DNA of 64,000 nucleotides from Siphonodentalium dalli (taxonomy: Eukaryota; Mollusca; Scaphopoda; Gadilida; Siphonodentaliidae), in NCBI GenBank assembly GCA_032622095.1, contig CP136061.1, positions 86,402,324-86,466,323 on the forward strand. The letters run 5' to 3'. Below the pieces are notes generated by a model. That model had not been told where the DNA came from. It worked only from the letters and a program-made list of their open reading frames with translations, and made no database searches. The stretch's first letter is position 1. Every line of letters starts with the position of its first letter. This document shows, one piece after another, positions 46,001 through 58,500 of this stretch. Position numbers and translations under genes: made by a program.

Positions 46001-49000
46001 GTGCTCTGAATGAATGAGAGTCGCAAAATGTCTCCGATTGATTAGAACTATTGTAATATTTAGTGCAAATCAAGTAGACCTGGAGCGTGGCATATTCTTA
46101 TTTCAATGATGAAAATAATGAAATAAAAGACGGTCGTGAATAGAAGCACACTTATTGAATGGCAGAGTTATTTTATACCAAAAAAAATTTATATACACAT
46201 TTCCAGACAGGGGTCTTTGATTCGTATTTATTATTTCATACCCAGGAACTATATAGATCAAGTTGTAGAAGAGATAATCCACCTTAAAACAAGTCAGTTA
46301 AAAATAATATGATACAGTACAGATTAATACATAGGCCATACAAATGTGTTGAAATCACGCACATGAATTCTTGAAATAAAAAAATCTTTTCAGTGCGCAA
46401 CAAGTTCGATCCACATGATCTATACCAGCATTCACCCTAGTGCAGCATTAAAGATGCTACATGTATGCCAGTGCATTCTCATATATATGTGAGTGTCGTA
46501 AAGGGAGCCTCACATATATGAGGGAATGCACTTGCTTACAATGTCAAGGTAAATATTGTTAGGCCAATGCATTCTTTGATATATGCGAGGCTCTATATGG
46601 GAATAAAAGTCTCGTCAATTATGACCTTGATTGTTCTATATAAGTTTCTCAATTCACATGTCAGCCTGCCAATACGCACACGTAGTCATAGATATCCCAG
46701 TGCCGAATATAGAGCATATACAGTAGCAGTACAAATCACTACTAATTGAGGATGCTTGTGCCATCATTTTGATAGATGCTGGCACAGAAAGTCCCAAGAA
46801 CTGACTATTGTCGTGAATGCCAGCTGACTCGAAACCGCTGCATAGCTCAATTGAAAATGCTTTATCTTTAATTTTGAATCTCGATCGTTTCAGATCACAG
46901 TGGATGATCCTATTGTTATTGGCAATGAAGGTCAGGATAGCAGAGTCAACACACCTCAGCAAGGATCTCCTGCATCATCAACAGATAACGGAGAAGTTGC
47001 ATTGCCATTAGAAACTGCAGGACCATCTCAGTTAGACCTTAATGTAAGTTTCATGAGACCACACTGCTTGAACATGAGATGAGTACCACAACATTTTATG
47101 TAATTGCAAGCCTTGACATAGTATGTATGTCATTTGCAGAAAGGTCCACAGAGGGTGAATTTAGTGATGCTATCCCGCACAGCTGGCTAGCATCACATAA
47201 TTCACCCTTGGGGAATCTCTTTATGTCTAGGTGTCATCTTCTGGGAAGTATCTATAGTCTCAAAATAACAATGTTTTTAGTTACTTCTGTTCTGTATCTC
47301 CTAATTTGCAGTGCAATCTCAACAAGTGCCCATTTGTAAAATGATAGATCAGGTTAGATAAAAAAATAATTAATATTATACTAAAATATTTCTAATAATA
47401 CCTCGCAAATTTAAATACAAATAAGGTAGATAGCTTGTACAGAGGGGAAACATTGCCCATTGGTAATTCAAGCTGTAAATTTGTTCTTATAAAATTATTA
47501 ACTTTCAAAGCAACATCATGGTATTATTCAAGCTTCAAATTCTCAGGGTTCCCCCAAAGTTTAAAGGCACTGATGGATTTGGTTGTAGGTTATAATTTAG
47601 AAATAAAATTTACCAAATTTTATGAAAATTTCCTGAAGAAGATACAAACAGTATAGTAAAATGACAGTATGAATATGATATTATCCACAAAACACATTTG
47701 TGTGAGCCGAGCATTTGTTTATATACTGCACATAAATAGTGCGATACTCAACACCATGGCAATTTTGTTTTTGGGAGAGTAATTCACCATGGTCCATTCA
47801 ACACCAAAATATTGAGTGGCGAGGATTATCAAACGCTATATCGTATGTTTTGTAAATGAAAGTGTCAATGACACTGTAGCTCAAATTGGAAAGTGGAATA
47901 ATTTCATGTGTTACAGTCAATGGAGTGATTAGGAATGTGGAAAGTTGAAAGGCCTCATTATGCAAAGAGTAAAATCCAATATAGCCACTGACAGTCATGT
48001 TTTTTTTGCCGCATGACCCCAAAAAGACACGTTCCCATTTACATGTCATTGTTAACATCTATCACAAATGTCATGATGATCCGACAAAAGATACGACCTG
48101 TAGCCTGTGTCAAAGGATTTAGTCATATAAAGAGTAAAATCCAAGATGGCTGCTGGTGGCCATGTTTTTTGGGGCGAATGACCCCAAAATGACTCGTTTC
48201 CATCTACATGTCAATGTCAACAGCCTCATAATGATCTAACCAAAGGTACGACCTGCCGCCCATGCCAAAGTAAATTGTTGACGAGTCACACACAAGGACG
48301 ACAGATACCAATCCATGGCAATAGTTCAAACTTTACAAAGTAAAGTTGAGCTAAAAAAACATGGTGGCAGTTTTAACCAAAGTTCCATAGTGGCGTCTCC
48401 CCGGTGTTGAGTGTTTTGCTTTTCGCACACTCTTTATATACTTTACTGTAACAGAACATTGTTTTTGTTTACTAATGGGGGGTACGATCTACATGTAGCT
48501 GGAAAAAGGTGTGCCCAAAATATGGAATAATGCCCCAATTAGCACACATGAAGACATGCCTTCTTCGTGTATAGTAATATAGATATGTAACTTTACAAAT
48601 TCCTCATCATATGTGATCTGAGCAGTAAAATAATTTTATCAATGTCTATCTAATCTGACGATGTAGTCAGAAACATCATTAGAATGTATTTCTTTGTAGT
48701 CACACCTCATTCAGTTTTCCGCCTTTTAGCCCTCTCTGCTATGAGTGTCTCTTTTTGTGGTCTGGGTACCTTGCTCCTGATAGGGTTAATTCGCTTGGGA
48801 TCTTCTGGTACCCTCTCAAAAGGATCACCCATTCGAACGCCTGATGCTTGTTTTTCGTAGAGAACCTCCAGCAGAAGATTGTCAATGTAGTCATAAGTCT
48901 TGGACACTGGGACTGGTACTGCAGAATGTTGTTGTGTCGCTTTACTAAATGTCATTGTGTACCTTAAAATATAGGAATATATTAAAGTGTTATCTTTCTC

Positions 49001-49509
49001 TCACACAGCTTGTCCAGGAGATGTCAAGAGATGAGTTAATTGGCTTTGCACTTTCTGTGCTCTCAAGCGACCCGTCCCAGGCTCGATACCTCCATCAAGA
49101 CAGGACTCCGACGCCAACACCTGAAGTGCCAACTGAAATAAGGCACAATTTCTGCCGATGTGGACATTGTCGGCTTATGAATCCAGATGAACCATCTACA
49201 TGTTGCCGAAGACAGTTTGGCATCTGCACCACAATAAGTGATAGAATGCAGCATGGAAATTCTATCCTGAACAGAACCCTCTTAACACTAACCATTTGTA
49301 ATAGAAATAATATTCTGTCCATGGAAGATGAGCCATCAAACGCAAATTTGAGATATGCTGCATACACAAACTATGTTTTCTTAAAATGTGGCTACCTTGG
49401 ACCCAGACGGAGAATAGTTATTCCAAGTTGTATTGTTTGGATGATACGAGACCAGTTCCCTTCTCCAGATGGGACTTATACAGGATTTAAACCATCAAGA
49501 TACCACTGA
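42750..49509 (+). CDS. CXC-like / P2X7-ballast domain protein, 4 exons, 362 codons
   Basis: Exons 42750-43061, 44580-44705, 46894-47043 and 49009-49509 are all phase 0, with GT..AG junctions (gtgaga, gtgaga, gtaagt; acceptors tttcag, tttcag, cacag). Residues 1-104 hold nine Cys in a CXC-like pattern (ACECTNTC, MCPC, FCTPKCTC, KC.NR) and an acidic DSDSDDSDDD tail. 105-196 is an acidic/polar linker. Residues 245-362 match the zinc-binding 'ballast' domain of the P2X7 cytosolic tail: FCRCGHC, STCCRRQFGIC, LRYAAYTNY, VIPSCIVWMIRDQFP, GTYTGFKP. No P2X channel or membrane segment is present. It is the second gene of the giant element, starting just inside its left end. Cellular role unknown; zinc and perhaps DNA binding are inferred from the Cys-rich parts. 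Confidence 0.85.
43071..43897. other. ballast gene intron 1, left part
   Basis: Non-coding. Contains a G run of about 13 near 43311 and AT-rich sequence, then a TA-flanked MITE. Confidence 0.5.
43900..44285. mobile_element. TA-flanked MITE (CTCTTGAGTG family)
   Basis: Flanked by TA at 43898-43899 and 44286-44287. The 25-bp TIR CTCTTGAGTGCCTAATAAAC... has one mismatch. Several subterminal repeats like 'aata(a/g)(a/t)cgtacaggg.gga' occur in both halves. 386 bp, in ballast gene intron 1. Confidence 0.85.
44580..44705 (+). CDS. ballast gene exon 2
   Basis: 42 codons between acceptor 'aattttcag' and donor 'gtgaga'. Acidic, beginning LSVAFCEDGVDTLVDVDYCP. In phase with exons 1 and 3. Confidence 0.7.
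44800..44880. repeat. ATGCATTCTCTTATATAT hairpin repeat
   Basis: 'ccaatgcattctcttatata' belongs to a short repeat family with copies at 45225-45300, 46469-46530, 46563-46640 and 52586-52650. Several copies are self-complementary (ending 'tataagagaatgcactggca'). Confidence 0.65.
45022..45160. repeat. imperfect palindrome, about 60-bp arms
   Basis: 'tatacgtaatttatcaacct' and 'tatttgagcctcggt' on the left pair with 'acctcggctcaaat' and 'cggttgataaattccgtata' on the right. In ballast gene intron 2. Confidence 0.8.
45225..45303. repeat. hairpin of the ATGCATTCTCTTATAT family
   Basis: 'gtgcattctcttatatatac' pairs with 'gtataagagaatgcac'. The interior 'gcgaggctccatatgagaga' is shared with copies at 46575 and 52600. 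Confidence 0.75.
45816..46283. mobile_element. TTAA MITE family 1, diverged copy
   Basis: Flanked by TTAA at 45812-45815 and 46284-46287. Ends are AGATGGATTATCTCTTT and ...GAGATAATCCACC. The interior differs widely from other copies, so it is a separate subfamily. 468 bp, in ballast gene intron 2. Confidence 0.85.
46469..46640. repeat. two copies of the ATGCATTCTC hairpin repeat
   Basis: 'ccagtgcattctcatatata' with 'tatatgagggaatgcact' forms one hairpin (46469-46530). 'gccaatgcattctttgatat' with 'atgcgaggctctatatggga' begins a second, partial copy at 46563. Confidence 0.7.
46894..47043 (+). CDS. ballast gene exon 3
   Basis: 50 codons between acceptor 'tcgtttcag' and donor 'gtaagt'. Ser/Pro/Gln-rich linker beginning ITVDDPIVIGNEGQ and ending PSQLDLN. 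Confidence 0.7.
47105..47225. repeat. relative of the 40441 hairpin repeat
   Basis: 'aagccttgacatagtatg', 'gtcatttgcag', 'agagggtgaatttagtgatg' and 'tagcatcacataattcaccc' match both arms of 40441-40583. The outer right arm is lost. Confidence 0.75.
47230..47955. other. ballast gene intron 3, unassigned part
   Basis: AT-rich, no exon or repeat end supported. Confidence 0.4.
47960..48350. repeat. dispersed tandem repeat (about 150-bp unit), copy 2
   Basis: 'ggcgaatgaccccaaaatga', 'cgacctgtagcctgtgtcaa' and 'accaatccatggcaatagtt' recur as in 35480-35885, same orientation. It lies in the shared intronic region, about 360 bp from transposase exon 13. Confidence 0.75.
48707..48944 (-). CDS. transposase exon 13 (C-terminus)
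   Basis: Acceptor 'atgacatttag'. KTYDYIDNLLLEVLYEKQ, VPEDPKRINPIRSKVPRPQK and a basic RAKRRKTE end before the stop at 48707-48709. Located in the last intron of the plus-strand ballast gene. No canonical AATAAA was seen shortly downstream. Confidence 0.85.
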
Positions 49510-52500
49510 GAACATAAGTAATACTACATTGTGGTGTACAAGTTTGCAGTTGAAGTGTGTTGTATATAACATTTTTTAAATATTATAATCTTGTTCTCAT
49601 AATCATCAACCACAAGAGTACAAGACAGAGCGTCGACTATGGCTTGGTTCCACTCTGTTGTACTTGCAGTACCATGTTTTCAACATTTTTTTGATAAAAA
49701 AAATTCACCACAACTGAACTGCGAGTACACCATAGTCCCAAGACATTGTTATTTTTTAATTACTTGGTTTCCAGATTGCCCTACCCAAAAAGATGTCATT
49801 CAAACAATTTTTTTTTATTCCCGCTAAATGTGACTATTAATCGAGCTCTATTAGAAAATAAATTAGAAAAAAATGTTAAAATAAATAATAAAATTTATTG
49901 AACAGCGAAGGCTGTCACTGATGTTTATGGTATGCTACATGAGTGCTAGTAAAAACATTCGGAGACAACTAAATGTACCAGATATTCCAATGGGTATGTT
50001 GAAAATCAATGACAACATGGCGTTAGTTGATATTTTTTATTATCTATCCGTATCTTACTCTATAGACATCTCAAAATAAAAAAATATATATTTGCCTGTG
50101 CATGTGGACATCGTCAAAGCATAGACAATCTGGTTTTGATGAGGAAATTATTAAGCGGCAAATATATTATTTCTCCTTACGTTAATTGTTTTTCCTCCCC
50201 TACTCTTGAATAAAACAATCTGTAACCCAAGTAATAAAATGCCTATTAATGCATCCGGACAATGTTTTGAAGCTCACCTCAATGTTCCATCTTTCGTCTT
50301 CGCTTGTGGTCTCTCAAGATGCCTGTTGTGATCGATTGCTGCTAACTGGTTTCTCATTTTGTAACTGACATAACTGGAATGAAGAATAAAACGTTTTCCA
50401 ATTATATGTATGGCGAATTAGATATTATGGCAATGAACTTTCTGATATTTATTACACACTTGTTCCTAGCTGTTCCATATTTACTAATCCGTATGCAACG
50501 TACGTTCCATACGCATCTCGTTGACGTAAAATGACGTACATGACGTTCACCTCAACCACGAAACTGGAACTATTTAACTAAAAAAATCATGATAGATGAC
50601 AAACACGCCATGTATGAGCCTAAATAAACCTTCTAATCCTGTATTTTTAATGCACGGATTCTAGGATGCGAAGCGTGTAATAAACACAGAACGACACTAT
50701 GTGTAAATGGGTTTGTCGATGGGTTTGTCGTGCTGTCGCGGAAGGATAGAACTCGAGGCGCAAGCGCCTCTCGTTCTATCCTGACGCGACAGCACTCGTG
50801 CCGTATTGACAAATCCATTTACACATCGTGTCGTTCTGTGTATGTATTTTTAATGCACTGACTATAGGACGCGAAGCGTGTAATAAACACAGAACGACAT
50901 GATGTGTAAATGGGTTTGTCGATACGGCACTCGTGCTGTCGCGGAAGGATAGAACTCGAGGCGCTTGCGCCTCTTGTTCTATCCTTCCGCGACAGCATTC
51001 GAGTGCTGTATCGACAAACCCATTTACACATCGTGTCGTTCTGTGTATGTATGTGTTCCATGTCTATGTTTACCAGCTGCTACTTAGTCTCTTTGACCTA
51101 TGGCATATCCAAGTTTACAAGCATGGCCATGATGATATCCACTAAATATTTAAAAATGATATCTTTATATGATGCGGATTCGTTCAGCCCTAAAATATGT
51201 CAGAATATACACAACCATCAGACCAGGTATTTCAACATTGCGAGTGAATTTGGAAATATATAAATACTACTCACTTAAATGCCATCCTCTTGGGGCAATA
51301 CATTAGGATTAGTGAGTGGAAGAGCTCCAAGTGGCTAGTATGCCTGAAACACAATACATAATAATGTGAGAATTAAACCATACATTGCATACAAGGATCA
51401 TACAATGTACAATGTAAGTTTTCGACATAATTCTTTAGCAAAACCCATGTATAACTAGTTTGCATGTAATGTGTTTTTCGTTTAAATATAATAAAACTTT
51501 TGTCTTGAAAATGTTACTCCACATTTTATTTCATCAACTTTGTTGCAAGTTCAGACCCACTCTGGTACTTACTTCCCTATGCTAATACCTTATGAAATTT
51601 ATTTTAGTTATAAACCCTTCCAATACCGTCCACATCACTCAAAATGAGAAACATTGGTTTAGTGATAAAACTATGGGTTTAGGAAATCTTGCCCTATCAT
51701 CATTCCATTTCTCATGGCATGATCCACACTATGAGTCTTGGGATGATGTTAACCTCAGTGATTTCAGAATAGGTCACACTAATACAATGGGAAGGAAACT
51801 AATTATCATATTAACCCTCAGACTATAAATAATTCCCAAAGTTGCAGGCAATAGCATTCCCCTTGAAAAAGAACAGACTATCACGCCTTGGTAGATCCCA
51901 CATGCCTTCAGTTCAAATCAGTACTTAACCCTTCCATGACTGGAGCTTCCTGAATTACATTGGCCTAAATGTAAACAATATTTAATTTGACCCTTTAAAG
52001 GGGTACTGTACGCCATTTTCATTAAATTTCCGGTGACAACAACGATCTAATATCGATAATATATAGAAACATAAGTAATTTGAGTCGAAGATGTATTCTG
52101 TAAACGTTCAGGTTAATAGGTTATCTTAAAATTTAATAATTTAAAAGTTAATAATTTGATATAAATTGAATTTATGACTGGAGCCATAAAATGGCGTCAA
52201 TTAAATTACGAATTACCGTAATCAAAAATAGTAATTGAGGGATACTGGATTTTTAAACCGATCGCACACACGATTGCTTAAAATATTATGATGATACGGG
52301 GAGAACACTCAAGCCACTCACTGACTAGCGACGGTACAATAACTTAAATGATTATATGGGACTAGTATGCATATAATATAACTTTCATTTGATTCATTTG
52401 GTTGAAAACTTTACAAAAATTACTCGACAACGACAATTTGTATTTTTGCATTCCGGTAAATTTGTCATCCGTAACATGACTTCGTACTCAACAGACTTTC

Positions 52501-55500
52501 AAATAATGGAAAAATTGTTACCTTATTCTCCGACTCGGAGACTATAGAAACCAACAACAACATGTGGCGTACAGTACCCCTTTAAGCCAGTGCATTCTCT
52601 TTATATGCGAGGCTCTCTGTGGGAGACTATCATTTTCAATAGAATCCACAGGGTCTTTAATGCTACACCTGCACAACTTTTCTTGTGTTTGTTTATATTA
52701 TGATGGTAAACATAAAGAGCGATCTTTGTTGGTGAATACCTGATATGGAACTAATAAAGAGCGTTTATGCTATTTGTGTGTGATTAGCCAGTGGCATTGT
52801 GCTGTCTTCTGTAACACAATCAGGCTCTTGCTTATGTAAAATATAGTAGGTCTTTATGATAACATGCTGTTTACGTGATGGTCATGGTATATATGAACGG
52901 AACTGTATGCGTTTTAATGTTTTTCTGTTTACGGTGTTTGGAACAAATATGAATATTTTCGACAATTAAGGCTGCACGTGCCTTTAATATCTTTAGCTAC
53001 AGTTTCTCACCTGAAGTTCTTTACATAAGCCATATTGTCCAAGACTGACTTTGCAAACACAATTTCCCTCAATGTCTGAGCTTGTGGCGATCCTTTCTTG
53101 ATCCAAGGCTTGTTGCCACGGTCTTTGGCAGGCAGAGGTATTGCATGACCACATTTCCCTGGGGTAAGTCCTTCCATGTCTACCCATTTGTGCTTATTCT
53201 GGACATGGTGCATTATTTTTGTCCATGAAGCCTACAAGGAAGTAACATACGCTTTATGTTGATAAATACTTGTGATGGGACAGATGACAGCAAGTGCCAA
53301 ACTCTTTCTCTTTGCCAATGAATGGACATCACTTTAAAACAAGTAGTTCTAAACAGGGACACAAGTAAGTAGAGGGTCTTTGTTGAACAATTGGAGGGGG
53401 TGGGGGTGTCCACCTTGTAATTGAAACTGCACACCCCGACCTCAATAGATCATTCCTCATAACCTCTCAACTAGACCAAACTAAATTACAACCGGTGCTT
53501 CTAGCTCTCCAAATGTTGGAAATTTATCAAAACCGTATGATAACACCAGCATAGAAGTGTTATTACATGTAACGTATGAATCTATATCCAAGTACCAAAC
53601 ATTAATTCCCAGCATAGATATATTCATAGCATAGAAAGGGTGGGTGCGGGAGTTTTAAATATCCAATCTCTGACCCTATTTGAACCAAATGTAAAACCCA
53701 ATCCATGAGATGCATTGATGTAGTAATAACAAAGGGTATATTATGGAAGATACTGGCTTGGAGAGACAAGGAGTGATGACTATGGCTCCACCAGCTAAAA
53801 CAGCCCAAAAGAAGTGACATAAGTTCCTGCGTAATTATGGCACAGTGCTAATTCTAGAAAACAAAAACTACCTTCATCACCCTTTCATCCCCTTTGCAGT
53901 GCTCAGCACACCACCACAGGTGTCTCTTGATGGATCCAATCCATAGAAGAAGGTCTTTGTTTGCTTTCAATCTTCCTACCTGTGAAAGCATACATGAATC
54001 ATCTAAGTTGAAGTCAAGAGTAGTGGGCCCAGTATAAATGTCTGTGATGGCCAAGGCTACTACCATACTTTTTAGTTATATTTGAAATAAATGGCATATA
54101 GCCAATTAAAATAACTTTGATGAAAACATGTGTCCAGGAGGTTTCATTCTTCGCTCAACTCTAGAGTATCTCATATCTACTGTGACTTCTGAATTGGACC
54201 ATGTCCAAATATTTTTGAAAAAAATCGCAATCAGATGTCGCACTCATTGAATTTATTATAGGGTATGACGAAAATATTTAGTCTTGCAAACAACAAAATC
54301 CAAATGCCATAATGATATAAAGTTGTCGGGCCTGATTTTTTGTGTACAGCTGTCACACGTGACAGTAAATACATAATTAGCCACCCCCCCCCCCCCCCCC
54401 CTCGTTCAACTAAACATACTATTTTTTATTTATTTTAAAAATTGATTAAAAGTATCGTAGACAATTATTACCAAGAACATAAATTACAGACCTTGATGAT
54501 CTTCTTTGAAATAGTCTTGGCAACATGCCACAAGTCATACTGGTGGAGTATCGGCTTATAAATAGTTTCCTTCTCTGAAATAAAAGAGGAAACCATGTGC
54601 ATAATGCCCGTTTAAAGGTACTCAATCCGATCAGACCCTCATATAATTACTATTTCTTTGGCTTCGGGGGTAAATAAAATAATTGATTCGAGTCGAGGAA
54701 CCTACCAATCAACGCTCAGGGTGATCAGATATCAATATTTTAAGTTTTGTTATCTCTATTTTTTCTGTCCAAGAACACGACGTCAAAAGGATGTTCTCGG
54801 TCAAAATTGCATTATTATTACTACTTGATTTTAGATTTATCCATACTTGTCTGTTTGAATAAGTGTTTTTGTTGTACACATCTCGAGAAAATTACAAATT
54901 GACGAGCATTTATTAGTACACATCTTGAGAATATTGCAAATTTCAAAAATCAATATCTAATAACTCTGAGCTTTGATTGATGGGTTCCTCGACTCGAATC
55001 AAATATTTTTACCCCTGAAGCCAAAGAAATAGTAATTTAGGGGTGCTTAATTGGATTGAGTACCTTTAAAACTCTTTTCTGCCAACAAGTACAAACCCGT
55101 ACAAATTTCAGCATATCAATGAATCCAATGAAGGAAACAGATAATTTGTTCTTCAATTCTGATTATTCATGAATGAGATATCATTGTAGATGCATGTATT
55201 AACAGATAGAAGGAAAACCACTATGAGTCACTGATTGGTGGTATGAATCTTTTGAGAAGTTCTTGATTTGAACTCAATTGGTGTCTGTCAATTTTGAAAG
55301 ACATTTTGTGAATGAGAGAAACTGCACATCACTAAGAAAAGAAAGTTTATCCAAATATTAATGTGCAAGCAAGTGATTACTTACTCATAGTACTTCTAAT
55401 TTGAGTATGTCCATCTGTTACGAGTTCCTTCACCGTTCGCTTACTCATGACCTCTGCCATAGCCAGATCGAATCCCCTTTTCTCCATGGTCACACTGTTG

Positions 55501-58500
55501 TAGTTGGTCTCCCGGCAATCCACCACCTTCAAGCACACTATCTCTTTTGTCTCCGAATTCATTAGACTATATGAACAGTACATTGCTGAGTGACCTGGTG
55601 AATCATTCCGTCCATCACCAGCTAGGATCAATTCAGAATCATCCTTGGTCAAAATTTGCTCTTGCATATTGTTGAAATACTTATTTACAGCAGGAGCAAC
55701 GTATTTGGACTGTATCCTGAAAGAGATAACGCAATTGAATCTAAAAATGCTCCTCAGACCAAAGAAAACAATATTTATATTAATTATTTTGGATTTGCCT
55801 ACCGACCTTATTTAAACCCCCTACTCTAAAGTTTTTAGCTCAACTTTGTAAAGTTTGAGCTATTGCCATGGCTTTGTCGTCCGTGTGTGCGTGTGTATGT
55901 AAGGCGTCAACAATGCAGGCTACATGTCGTACCTTTGGTCGGATCATTATGAAATTTGTCATAGCTGTTGACAACAACATTTAGACCAGAATGATTAATT
56001 TTGGGGTCATTCGGGAAAAAAACATGGCCGCCAATGGCCATCTTGGATTTTAAAATTCAATCCATTAGCACGGGCTACAGGCCGTACTGTTTATCTGATC
56101 ATCATCATGCATGTTAATATTGATATGTAGATGGGAACGAGTAATTTTGGGGTCATTCGGCCCAAAAACATGGCCGCCAGCAGCCATCTTGGATTTTACT
56201 CTTTGTATGACTAATTCTTTAGCACGGGCTACATGTCATACTTTTAGTCTGATCATCATAAAATTTGTCATGAATGTTAATAATGACATGTAGATGGGAA
56301 CGAGTCATTCGGCCAAAAAACATGGCCGCCAGCAGCCATCTGGGATTTTACTCTTTGTATGACTAAATTCTTTAGATTCTTTAAAAATCTATTGAGTAAA
56401 ATACGCACATGAAAAGTCATAACAATATGTCAAAATGAAAACTGAAAATTTCAGCCTACCTACCGACCCTACTTTTTTCCCGATTGTAACCCAAACCAGA
56501 CATTTAATTTTGTTTGGCCTCATACATTTCTTGTCTTTTAAAGATGGATTATCTCTTCCTGCAACAAGTTTTGAATAGTTTCCTGGGTATTAAATAATAG
56601 CTATGAACCGAAGACCCCTCCCGGGAATATTGATCTTATTTCTAATATTTTAGGGGGAGGGGGTATAAGCCACAGTGTCATTGGGGGGGGGGTATATCAA
56701 GCATGTTACTAGCATCTGTGTTTCTGTTAATGAGTGTTCTGCTAATATTCTGATACCCCCATATGCTTTTCATTAAGTAGCGTTCACACAAAGCATAATG
56801 AAAACACATATTACAAAAATGTTTACCTGTAAAAGGTCTGGTGCGATATGAAACCCAATTTAAGAAATTTTGCCATCAGTGCAATTTTCTGGTAATGGTT
56901 TCCAGACGTCAATGCTGCAGCAGGTAGCAGCAAATTTCCTGCTCGCATCCCTTCACACAAGGGTTGTGAATGCCACTCTCTGTTTACATGGCTGGTGTCT
57001 GAAGTGCAGCTCCATGACACACAGAGACAGGTACCCTGCATTCTGTTGTGAAATATAATTTCTGCAGAGCAGGTACGGCATTCTGTTCCAACACATCCCT
57101 TCAGCAACTTGATAAGACATTCTGTGAAGGCGATGCATTTGGCTGCTTTGATGCATCCTTCTTTAGACATTTTAGTCTCAAGGTGGGCTTTTTTTAGTCT
57201 TCTCTTTTTTGCCACCCCTTCTTCAAAATCCCAGCCGGGGTCATCAAACATTATATTTGAGGCATCAAACTCTCTGGAAAAGAAGAACATACAAACTATT
57301 TTCTGTATCCATTGTAAAACGTATTTGTCAATGTGAACCTGGTGATATGCAATTGGAACTACATTTGTTGTACCGGTAGCTCCCATCTAGGGCAATTCTA
57401 AACTTTCATGTAAATTTTAAAAACAATTCCCTAATTTCAGCCATAAGTCTTCAACTCGGGAATGTTATTTTATATGTTTCAGCTTTCATAGAAATATATA
57501 TTACAGTACAATGAAAAATTGTCATGGAAATAATTTTTGTCAGTACATGTATTCAGCTAACCAAAATCTTATGTATACTGGTAGCTTGACAATCAGAGGA
57601 TTTCCCTGATGCAGGGGCTATATGATCCCTGACAGGGGTGCTTTAGAATCCTGTAAGCAACTGGAATGACCAATGTGGATTTTCTAGACCAAATATGAGT
57701 AGATTTGGTTGACTTTGTCAAAGTTATCTCACGATCGGTCATACAATTGCTAGAAATAGACAACTAACTAATGAATTGAATCAGTTGACATTGTTTGTTC
57801 AAGTTAGCTACATGTAATAGTCATAAAATTGATAAATACTTTTGATAATACTTTTGTTTCATAGAAGCTGAACTACTGCATGTAGTGTGCACTTGAATAA
57901 CATAGACCAGGCTTTCAACATACTGCAGATGAAGCATTTCACGAACTATGTCAATATAGACAAATAGACTTTCAAAAGTGTATAACCTTCGGCTGCACTC
58001 ACCCTAGTGAAGGATATGTGGAATCATTCTCATCATCATCATCACTATCTGTGTCTATGCCACGAACATCACCTTCACGTACATATCCTGCAGACCTGTG
58101 AAATGAGTAACATTAAACAAAATATTCCTCAATCTTTTGATGCATTCATGTTGTATGATTACAAATTAGTATCACGGGAATCCAGATACACAAATTTGGA
58201 CTAAATGGGAAGCCTGTATTAAATGAACTGAACCTGTACAGTAGAATAACTTCCAACCACTTCTTGCAAAAATTCCGAAACTAACAAAAGCTATGCTTCC
58301 TAGTAAAATATTGAGTCCTCAAATCTGTATGAATTCTAATTCATGCCTGTTCTTGTTGCTGTGATGCTATTTTATAAAGTGAAAGATTCCACTTCCATAG
58401 AAATTATTTAATAGTGTGAGAAAATGAATTCAGTAACCTTCATAATGACAGTTGGGTTAGACCAATAGTACACTATTAGCTGAGCAATCATCAGATGTGA

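Noticed and set aside
42750-49509. The gene as a P2X7 receptor
   Set aside because: Only the cytosolic ballast domain is present. No membrane segments or P2X ectodomain are encoded in or near the exons.
51999-52581. A piggyBac element because of TTAA flanks
   Set aside because: No piggyBac transposase in the window and the ends begin AGG, not the usual CC; Kolobok-type mobilisation fits equally or better, so only 'TTAA MITE' is claimed.
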